Assembly: GCA_021791455.1 (NCBI GenBank) | Contig: JAJYWM010000100.1 | Span: 1-14,292 of the forward strand | DNA length: 14,292 nt | DNA from: a bacterium | Lineage (GTDB): Bacteria; Chloroflexota; Dormibacteria; UBA8260; Bog-877 | Direction of reading: 5' to 3' | Shown: in pieces, positions 6,122-11,800 of the stretch | Layout of the letters: every line of letters begins with the position of its first letter | How positions within the stretch are numbered: the first letter of the stretch is position 1 | The notes under the pieces: model-generated | Databases searched by the model: none | What the model was told of the DNA's origin: nothing | What the model saw: the letters and a program-made list of their open reading frames with translations, nothing else | Made by a program: the position numbers and the translations under genes

Positions 6122-7840
6122 ATGAAGAAGACCCAAATATCCCCCGGGATCCACCACGCCTCGGCTCGGGGCCCACGCTTTCTGCGCAGGCTGCGCGACC
6201 TTCTCGCCGGCGGATTCCAGCCGCCGCAGCTGGTGCCCGTCCCCATAGCGACCGGAGCCGGTTCCGGGAGGGCGCCACTTCGGCCCGATCCCGTGGAACT
6301 GCCGTTGCACAGGGTGTTCGGGCGGCGCCGGGATGAGGACAAGGAACAGGGCGCCTCGGGCCCTGACGAGCAGGCGGTTCCCGCCGCCGACGCGGAGGTC
6401 CAGGGTCAAGGGATCTCCGCTGAACCGCCGAGTGGCGCGGAGGAGGGCATTTCGCAGGAGTACACGGAGCAGGTCCAACCGGTCCCCTCGGCGTTGACCG
6501 ATGACGAGCGCTCCGAATTGGCCCCGGAACCGGGCTTGGAGACGTCCCCGGTCGGATCCAGCTGGTCCAGCACAGCACCTGACGACCCGGCGACGGAACC
6601 CTCTCCCTTCGCCTTCGAGCCGGCGGCCGATCCGCAGGATCTGCCAGCGTGGACGCCCAGCCCTCTATCCCAGGGCGGGTTCCCATCCTTCGGCGCCACG
6701 TCGGGCGAGGAGGCGTCGCCTCTGTCCCCGTGGTCCAGCGGCGTGGACCCCGATCCCAGTCCGTTTGGTGGGGTGCCCAGCGCGGAGGAGGCGGCCAACG
6801 ATGAACCTGGCGGCTGGCCGCAGGCGCCCGAGCCCGTGCCGTACTGGGCAAGCTCCGGGACCCCATCCTCTGGCGATGCCGGATTCGGAGATGCGCAATA
6901 TGTAGAGGCGGAGGCCACCGACCCGGCTCCATCCGGTGACTCAGAATGGGCACGAGCGCCAGAAGACCTGGACGCGCCGGCCGAAGAGGCGAAGACCGTA
7001 GCGCAAGCGCCCGACGCCTTGGACGTGGTTCCTGAGGTGGATGCACCCGCCGAGTCCTTCGAGTCCTACGACCCAGACCAGGTAGTCGAAGAGCCGGTCG
7101 TGGAGGTTGCCGAGACCCCCTTCGAGATCTCTGCCCCGGAGCCCGTCACCGCGCCGACTCCGATCTACCATGTCGAGGAACCCGCTCGCCATGTCGGGGC
7201 CGCCGCTCTGGTGGCGGACGCCCGCGCATTCCCTCTCCCCGAGGGGGACGTCCTGTTCCGCAACCTGCGCTCGGGGTTCACCGACCCAGCCCGACTCTTG
7301 CGGCACCTGGCCGGGGAGGGCCACACCGGCGTCATGCACGTGGCCTCGCTCGACGATCGCAACAGCTACATAGTCCTGGTGGACGGCTACGTGGTGGCGG
7401 TCGCTTCCGACTCCCAGGGGCGTCTTACCACCACCAACAGGGTGTCCTTCCCCAGCTTTCCCAACAGTCAGGACATCCTCAACGTGATCATCTACCCGAG
7501 GGAGATCGCTCGTGGCCTGGGCCTGCTGCTGCACGCCCCCGTTCACTTCCGGGGCCTGGGGGCGATGTTCATCAATATGGACGGGCTGCGCAGCTATCTC
7601 AGCAAGCACTCGGCCTCCGGCGGTCTGGTGGTGCAGTCCGACCAGGGCACCGGGGTAGCTCTGTTCGACGACGGCCGGCTGGTCGGGGCCTACAGCGGCA
7701 ACGCCGCCCCCGAGGCGGATCTGGCACCTCTTAGGGACCTCATCAAGGACCTCGATGCAGAGATTGATGTCCGCTTCGGGGGGCCGCAGTCGCTCGATCC
7801 CATTCCCCTGGACACCCTGCTGGCCGGCTACCCCTTGTGA
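6122..7840 (+). CDS. Acidic-linker protein with two PATAN/DUF4388-like modules
   Basis: The 572-residue product has three parts. Residues 1-70 are basic (RFLRRLRDLL, HRVFGRRR). Residues about 71-350 are a disordered stretch dominated by Glu, Asp, Pro, Ser, Ala and Gly with no regular repeat. Residues about 357-572 form an ordered C-terminal region. That region seems to hold two related modules, one near 375-435 (LLRHLAGEGHTGVMHVASL...IVLVDGYVVAVASD) and one near 482-545 (LRSYLSKHSASGGLVVQSD...VALFDDGRLVGAYSG). Both have the 'short helix, small-residue turn, beta hairpin, D-G-x-h-V-A' pattern of PATAN/DUF4388 domains, which are regulatory modules in bacterial signalling. I see no catalytic motif, signal peptide or membrane segment. 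The ATG at 6122 is chosen over an in-frame ATG at 6074 because AGGAG lies 8 nt upstream. It leads an operon and overlaps the methyltransferase start by 4 bp. The domain call is by pattern only. Confidence 0.7.
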   Translation: MKKTQISPGIHHASARGPRFLRRLRDLLAGGFQPPQLVPVPIATGAGSGRAPLRPDPVELPLHRVFGRRRDEDKEQGASGPDEQAVPAADAEVQGQGISAEPPSGAEEGISQEYTEQVQPVPSALTDDERSELAPEPGLETSPVGSSWSSTAPDDPATEPSPFAFEPAADPQDLPAWTPSPLSQGGFPSFGATSGEEASPLSPWSSGVDPDPSPFGGVPSAEEAANDEPGGWPQAPEPVPYWASSGTPSSGDAGFGDAQYVEAEATDPAPSGDSEWARAPEDLDAPAEEAKTVAQAPDALDVVPEVDAPAESFESYDPDQVVEEPVVEVAETPFEISAPEPVTAPTPIYHVEEPARHVGAAALVADARAFPLPEGDVLFRNLRSGFTDPARLLRHLAGEGHTGVMHVASLDDRNSYIVLVDGYVVAVASDSQGRLTTTNRVSFPSFPNSQDILNVIIYPREIARGLGLLLHAPVHFRGLGAMFINMDGLRSYLSKHSASGGLVVQSDQGTGVALFDDGRLVGAYSGNAAPEADLAPLRDLIKDLDAEIDVRFGGPQSLDPIPLDTLLAGYPL

Positions 7841-8640
7841 GTTGGGCCGGGGAGCCATCGCCCGAGGGAGGGCCCGGCGACAGCCGGGACCAGTTCTCGC
7901 GGGTGGCGGAGGCTTATCACACCAGTGAGACGCGCTCCGACCCCGTGTTCCTGGCGCGCTTCATCTCGATCTGCGACCTCAAACCCAATCACCGGGTGCT
8001 GGATCTGGCCACCGGGGCGGGCCACGTGGCCATGGCGGCTTCGCCTCTGGTACGGGAGGTGGTCGCTCTGGACGTGGCCGAGGAGATGCTCGATCAGGCC
8101 CGCTCTCTCTCCGCCTCCCAGGAGGCGCGCAACGTCACCTTCGTCCTCGCCGACGCCGAGGCCCTGCCGTTTCCTGCGGAGAGCTTTGACCGGGTGCTGG
8201 TCAGGTCCGCCCCCCACCACTTTCCCCACCTTCTCCTGGCTCTGGCCGAAGCGCACAGAGTCCTGGTCCCCGGCGGGGTGTTCGCCATCAGCGACTGCTC
8301 CCCGCCGCCCGTGGTACGCGACTGGTTGGAGGTCGTGGAGGCGGGGCGGGAGCGTTCCCACTTCCGCAGCCGCGCTCTGGAGGAGTGGCGCGCCCTGCTC
8401 CAGGCGTTGGGATTCACGGTGGAGCTGGCGGAGAGGGTCGAGCAGGAAAAGGACATCCTGGAGTGGTTCGATCGGGCTGGGGTAGCTCCCCGGGACCGCC
8501 GCCGCCTGCTCGACTACTACGAGACCGCGCCCGCCGCGGTCCTGGGACAGCTGACCCCGCAATGGCGCGAGGGGCGCTTCTATCACCGTTACTGGCAGGC
8601 CCTGATCAGGGCGCGCCGACCGCTCAACCCTCTGCCCTGA
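7837..8640 (+). CDS. Class I SAM-dependent methyltransferase (UbiE/Methyltransf_11 type)
   Basis: This 267-residue protein has the full Rossmann methyltransferase core. Motif I is VLDLATGAGHV at 54-63 (SAM glycine loop). Asp79 ends strand 2 in VVALDVAEEML (ribose contact). ADAEALPFPAESFDRVLVRSAPHHF at 105-129 covers motifs II/III, and HRVLVPGGVFAISD at 140-153 is the post-core signature. The C-terminal part (EEWRALLQALGF...RVEQEKDILEWFDRAG) resembles YcgJ/UbiE-like small-molecule methyltransferases, but the substrate cannot be read from the sequence. The 'HH' in APHHF is common in this subgroup. The start is a GTG whose GTGA overlaps the preceding stop, implying translational coupling to the acidic-linker protein. 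The next gene begins 24 bp after its stop. Confidence 0.88.
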   Translation: MSWAGEPSPEGGPGDSRDQFSRVAEAYHTSETRSDPVFLARFISICDLKPNHRVLDLATGAGHVAMAASPLVREVVALDVAEEMLDQARSLSASQEARNVTFVLADAEALPFPAESFDRVLVRSAPHHFPHLLLALAEAHRVLVPGGVFAISDCSPPPVVRDWLEVVEAGRERSHFRSRALEEWRALLQALGFTVELAERVEQEKDILEWFDRAGVAPRDRRRLLDYYETAPAAVLGQLTPQWREGRFYHRYWQALIRARRPLNPLP

Positions 8641-8651
8641 CGATTTCGGCG

Positions 8652-8657
8652 TAACCT
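8652..8657 (+). promoter_or_regulatory. TAACCT -10 box, candidate internal leaderless promoter
   Basis: TAACCT fits the TANNNT pattern and ends 7 nt before the GTG at 8665. No Shine-Dalgarno precedes that codon. This could let the cysteine-cluster gene and those after it be transcribed apart from the upstream operon. The evidence is the spacing alone; a six-base match can arise by chance. Confidence 0.3.
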
Positions 8658-8664
8658 AGGCGCT

Positions 8665-9039
8665 GTGGCAGAGCCGATAGATCTGAGCGGGGTTCACGGG
8701 GAGCTGGATCGACTCAAGCGCCAGCTCTGTCACTGCCAGCTCCGGGGGGAATGCCTTGGTTGCAAGGGGGTGGAGATGATCCGGCAGCAGCTGGAGGCGG
8801 TGGTCGCGGCGGCCTCCCAGCCGGTGCTGCTCCAGGTCGCCCAGGAGACTGCGGCCAAGGACATGATGGACCAGTTCTCCAAGATGCAGGAACGGCTCAT
8901 GGATGACCCTCAGATCCGTCACGCGGCGGAGGCCTTCCAGGAACGGCTGCTGGAAGACCCGGAAGCCCGCCGCATGATCGAGGATCTCATGCGCCGGCTT
9001 GGCCAGGGCGGCGAAGAGGGCGGCAGCCCACCTTCGTGA
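8665..9039 (+). CDS. Small cysteine-cluster protein with a 17-residue tandem repeat (unknown function)
   Basis: I do not recognise this 124-residue protein. Near the N-terminus it has four cysteines spaced C-x-C-x5-C-x2-C (Cys22, 24, 30 and 33, in CHCQLRGECLGCKG), which suggests a bound zinc ion or iron-sulphur site. A helical stretch follows (VEMIRQQLEAVVAAASQPVLLQVAQETAAKDMMDQFSK). Residues 74-90 and 91-107 are a tandem repeat (MQERLMDDPQIRHAAEA, then FQERLLEDPEARRMIED). It ends in a Gly/Glu/Ser tail. No membrane segment or enzyme motif is visible. Predicted helices make an oligomerising or adaptor protein plausible; that is inference. The GTG at 8665 has no ribosome site and follows the methyltransferase by 24 bp. 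Its stop overlaps the GTG of the lyase gene by 4 bp, which supports the frame as real. Confidence 0.75.
   Translation: MAEPIDLSGVHGELDRLKRQLCHCQLRGECLGCKGVEMIRQQLEAVVAAASQPVLLQVAQETAAKDMMDQFSKMQERLMDDPQIRHAAEAFQERLLEDPEARRMIEDLMRRLGQGGEEGGSPPS
8884..8985 (+). repeat. 51-bp tandem duplication coding two 17-residue helical units
   Basis: The units at 8884-8934 and 8935-8985 encode (M/F)QERL(M/L)(D/E)DP followed by a conserved Arg three residues on, then an acidic or alanine-rich end. The DNA is only partly conserved (caggaacggct is shared), so the duplication is old and kept at the protein level. Confidence 0.6.
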
Positions 9040-9926
9040 ACCGCAGTCGGCGTTGCGTGCTGGTGTCTCCCGGGGGCAACGCTCGCATGGTGGCCCGGGC
9101 CGCCTCTACGCCCGCCGGGGAGGTCGTGCTCGACTTGGAGGATGCCGTCGCCCCTAGCCCAGAGGCCAAGGCAAAGGCGCGACAGGAGCTCGCCCGCCTG
9201 CTCGAATCCACCGACTTCGGCGGCAGAACGGTTGCGGTGCGCATCAATGCGGTCGGCGGCAGGGAAGCGCTCGAGGACCTTCTCACCCTGATTCCGCGGG
9301 TCGGCGATCGGATCGACTGTCTGGTCATTCCCAAGGTGTCCAGTCCATCCCAGATCGGCTTCGTGGAGCACTGCCTGGAGGCGTTGGAGCAGGGTCGCGA
9401 CCATCGCACGGGGCTGGAGATCCAGATCGAGGACCCCGTGGGGCTGGAAGCCCTTCCGGCGCTCGCCTCCTGCTCCGACCGTCTGGAGGCCCTGATATTC
9501 GGACCGGGAGACTTCGCAGCCGCCATGGGCATGCCGCAGACGACGATCGGTGGCCAGCCCGCCGGATATCCGGGTGACATCTGGCACTTCCCTCTTTTCA
9601 AGATCGCGGTTGCGGCCAGGGCCAGGGGTCTCCAGGTGGTTGACGGCCCCTACGCCGCCCTCGCTGACGAGCCCGGCCTCGAGCTCGCCTGCCAGCGGGC
9701 GGCGGCACTCGGGCTGGATGGCAAGTGGGCGATCCACCCGAGTCAGGTTGCGACCATCGAGCGGCTGATGGCTCCCAGCACGGCGCAGGTGCAAAGGGCT
9801 AGGGAGGTGCTGGCGCAGGTGGCCGGCGCGGGCGGCGCGTCACGGTTGGGCGAGGAGATGGTCGATGAGGCCAATCGCCGCATGGCGGAGGCTGTCATGC
9901 AGCGCAGCGGGGAGGAATCGGGTTGA
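9036..9926 (+). CDS. CitE-like CoA-ester lyase (HpcH/HpaI aldolase family)
   Basis: A 296-residue TIM-barrel enzyme of the CitE/malyl-CoA lyase group. It cleaves or condenses beta-hydroxyacyl-CoA esters (malyl-, citramalyl-CoA) using Mg2+. Visible signatures are EVVLDLEDAVAPSPEAKAKAR (29-49), Arg69 in VRINAVGG (CoA/substrate anchor), Glu132 in IQIEDPVGLEAL and Asp159 in IFGPGDFAAAMGM as the two Mg2+ ligands, DGPYAALAD near 208-216, and GKWAIHPSQVATI as the C-terminal block. The GPGDFAAAMGM block fits malyl-CoA/citramalyl-CoA lyase-type proteins better than the citrate lyase beta subunit, whose alpha and gamma partners are absent here. The exact substrate is not determined. The GTG start is fixed by the GTGA overlap with the cysteine-cluster gene. 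The stop overlaps the TTG of the next gene. Confidence 0.88.
   Translation: MNRSRRCVLVSPGGNARMVARAASTPAGEVVLDLEDAVAPSPEAKAKARQELARLLESTDFGGRTVAVRINAVGGREALEDLLTLIPRVGDRIDCLVIPKVSSPSQIGFVEHCLEALEQGRDHRTGLEIQIEDPVGLEALPALASCSDRLEALIFGPGDFAAAMGMPQTTIGGQPAGYPGDIWHFPLFKIAVAARARGLQVVDGPYAALADEPGLELACQRAAALGLDGKWAIHPSQVATIERLMAPSTAQVQRAREVLAQVAGAGGASRLGEEMVDEANRRMAEAVMQRSGEESG
9910..9914 (+). promoter_or_regulatory. Shine-Dalgarno deciding the TTG start of the PLP enzyme gene
   Basis: A strong ribosome site (GGAGG, embedded in ggggaggaa) lies 8 nt before TTG at 9923. The nearby GTG at 9927 is out of frame with the enzyme, so TTG with a TTGA overlap is the likely start. Confidence 0.7.
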
Positions 9927-11071
9927 GTGGAGCCGAGCCCTCGCGCCCCAGGCTGTCCCAGGCGACCAGGGTTGTGCACGGATCTGGGTTTCGTGACGAG
10001 AGGTCGGGAGCGGTCACTCCGCCTCTGAGCGTCTCGGCCACCTTCGACCATGCCAATCCGCTCGGCCTGAGTTACGGCCGGGACCACAACCCGACCTGGG
10101 CCCTGCTGGAGGCGGCGGTGGCAGACCTGGAGGAGGCGCCGGGCTGCGTCAGTTTCGCCTCGGGAATGGCCGGGGTGGCGGCCGTGCTCGATCTCATCTC
10201 CATCGGCTCCAAGACGGTGATCGCCAGGGACTCCTACACGGGCAGCCGGCTGTTGCTGGAGAGCCTTAGGGCCGGAGGTCGATTCGCCGTGGAGATGGTG
10301 CATGCGACCGACCTGGAGCAGCTCGCCCGGGCCGCCCGGGGAGCCTCCCTGATCTGGGTCGAGACCCTGGGCAATCCGCTCCTCACCGTGCCCGACCTGG
10401 CGGCGGCGGCGGAAATAGCCCACGCCGCCGGGGCCCTGCTGGCCGTCGACAACACTCTGGCCACGCCCCTGCTGTGCCAGCCGCTAACGTTGGGGGCCGA
10501 CCTGGTGGTGCACTCAGCGTCCAAGTTCATAGGAGGACATGACGACCTCATTCTGGGCGTGGTCGCGGCCCGCGACCCGACCCTCCTGACGCGGCTCCAG
10601 CGCTACCGCACCAGCTTTGGCGCCTCTCCCGGCCAGTTGGAGGCCTGGCTCGCCCTGCGCGGGCTCAAGACCCTGGACGTCAGGTTACGCCGGCAGATGG
10701 AGACCGCCCGCTGGCTGGCGCAGGAGCTGTCAGCTCGCACCGCGATCACCAGGGTGCACTATCCCGGTCTGCCTGACCATCCCCAGCACGACCTGGCGAC
10801 TCAGCGACTCCGGGGTGGATACGGGTCGATGGTGTCCATCGATTTGGGAGCCACGAAGGAGCGCACCGAGCGGTTCTGTGCGGCGACCAGAGTGTGGGTC
10901 AATGCCACCAGCCTGGGGTCGGTCGGATCCCTGCTGGAGCGCAGAGGGCGCTGGGAGGGCGAGGAGCATCTACCCGCGGGCCTGGTGCGCCTCTCGGTGG
11001 GACTAGAGGGGAGGGAGGACCTGCTGGCCGATCTCGATCAGGCGCTGGCGGCAGCCGATCTGCCGGGCTGA
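9923..11071 (+). CDS. PLP-dependent trans-sulfuration enzyme (cystathionine gamma-synthase/lyase family)
   Basis: A 382-residue member of the Cys/Met-metabolism PLP family. The PLP lysine is Lys201 in HSASKFIGGHDD. Asp176 in LLAVDNTLATPL contacts the pyridine nitrogen. Tyr51 and Arg53 in LSYGRDHNPT correspond to the YxR of the neighbouring-subunit phosphate cup, and VETLGNPLL (146-154) matches the usual ESPxNP block. The C-terminal HLPAGLVRLSVGLEGREDLLADLDQAL is the standard substrate-carboxylate-binding end. Sequence alone does not separate cystathionine gamma-synthase, gamma-lyase and methionine gamma-lyase; the SYTGSRLLL motif resembles actinobacterial gamma-lyase types. The TTG start overlaps the preceding stop and has a strong ribosome site. 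Its 3' end overlaps the convergent TetR gene by 34 bp. Confidence 0.88.
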   Translation: MSGAEPSRPRLSQATRVVHGSGFRDERSGAVTPPLSVSATFDHANPLGLSYGRDHNPTWALLEAAVADLEEAPGCVSFASGMAGVAAVLDLISIGSKTVIARDSYTGSRLLLESLRAGGRFAVEMVHATDLEQLARAARGASLIWVETLGNPLLTVPDLAAAAEIAHAAGALLAVDNTLATPLLCQPLTLGADLVVHSASKFIGGHDDLILGVVAARDPTLLTRLQRYRTSFGASPGQLEAWLALRGLKTLDVRLRRQMETARWLAQELSARTAITRVHYPGLPDHPQHDLATQRLRGGYGSMVSIDLGATKERTERFCAATRVWVNATSLGSVGSLLERRGRWEGEEHLPAGLVRLSVGLEGREDLLADLDQALAAADLPG

Positions 11072-11691
11072 TCGCGGGCCGCCCTCAGCATGGCTCCCAC
11101 CAATTCCAGGATGGCCTCACGGACCGCCTTGGGATCCAGCTCGTCTCCGGCCACGGCCCAATCGACTACGGCGCCGTCCAGCGCCATCGCGATCGCCCGG
11201 GCGAAGCGGGCGACCGGCAGCCCCTGGGGGAGCTCCCCAGCAGCGATGCGGCTCTCGATGAAGCTGGTGATGAAGCTGTTGATGACATCTCGCCTCAGCA
11301 GCAATGAGGTCCGTACCAGTTCATTGGCGGGCGCCTCTGCCAGCGCGCTGAGGAGAAGCCCGGCGCCACCATCGGACGAGAGGCGACTCAGGTAGTAGTC
11401 GACCGCTCGCTCCAGCCACAGGCGGGGATCGGAGATCCGGGAGAGCTCGAGCCGCAAGCCCTCCGCCTCGGCCCTGGTCTGGGCGCTGCATATCTCGGTG
11501 TAGAGCTCGACCTTGCTCCTGAAGTAGCGGTAGAGCAGCCCTACCGAGATGCCGCACTCGGCAGCTATGTCGGGGACGCTGGTGCCCTGCAAGCCTGATC
11601 TGGCGAAGGCGCGGGCCGCGCCGTCAAGAATCCGCTGGCGGACCAGGTCGGCGTGGGACGGAACCTCGGCTTCTCGCTCGACGATGCTCAC
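11038..11691 (-). CDS. TetR/AcrR-family transcriptional repressor
   Basis: From the GTG at 11691 the protein is 217 residues. The N-terminal domain has the TetR helix-turn-helix: VRQRILDGAARAFARSGLQGTSVPDIAAECGISVGLLYRYFRSKVELYTEI. The C-terminal ligand domain is all-helical (FITSFIESRI, ARAIAMALDGAVVDWAV, AILELVGAMLRAA). An in-frame ATG at 11751 would add 20 residues but falls inside the palindromic operator and adds a non-family extension, so the later GTG is preferred; this is not certain. On the minus strand a TAGACT box (complement of 11733-11738) next to the operator could be its -10. It is divergent from the MMPL gene, so it probably represses that transporter and itself. The ligand is unknown, perhaps a lipid or drug-like molecule. 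Confidence 0.88.
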   Translation of the reverse strand: MSIVEREAEVPSHADLVRQRILDGAARAFARSGLQGTSVPDIAAECGISVGLLYRYFRSKVELYTEICSAQTRAEAEGLRLELSRISDPRLWLERAVDYYLSRLSSDGGAGLLLSALAEAPANELVRTSLLLRRDVINSFITSFIESRIAAGELPQGLPVARFARAIAMALDGAVVDWAVAGDELDPKAVREAILELVGAMLRAARDQPGRSAAASA

Positions 11692-11738
11692 TCTCCCGCC
11701 GCTTCCAGAGAACTCCCACCTGCTACCCTGGCAGTCTA

Positions 11739-11760
11739 CATGAATGAACATTCATTCATG
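11739..11760. promoter_or_regulatory. Palindromic TetR operator between tetR and MMPL genes
   Basis: CATGAATGAA (11739-11748) and TTCATTCATG (11751-11760) are perfect 10-bp complements around a CA centre. AATGAAT/ATTCATT half-sites are typical of TetR-family operators. The position in the 109-bp divergent gap, next to candidate promoter boxes on both strands, fits a shared operator. Binding is inferred from structure and placement. Confidence 0.8.
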
Positions 11761-11800
11761 AGTCCCGTGATCCACCTCAGATAGCCTGGGAGTAGAGCCG

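Noticed and set aside
5772..7046. A 424-codon minus-strand open frame
   Set aside because: Its Arg/Pro-rich composition is the antisense of the acidic-linker gene and the metalloprotease 3' end; no motif is seen.
9036..9926. Reading the CitE-like gene as citrate lyase beta subunit
   Set aside because: No citrate lyase alpha or gamma subunit, ligase or citX/citG-type gene is adjacent, and the GPGDFAAAMGM block fits stand-alone CoA-ester lyases.
11692..11751. ATG at 11751 as the TetR start
   Set aside because: It lies within the operator palindrome and adds 20 residues unlike the family; the GTG at 11691 gives a normal length. Not fully excluded.
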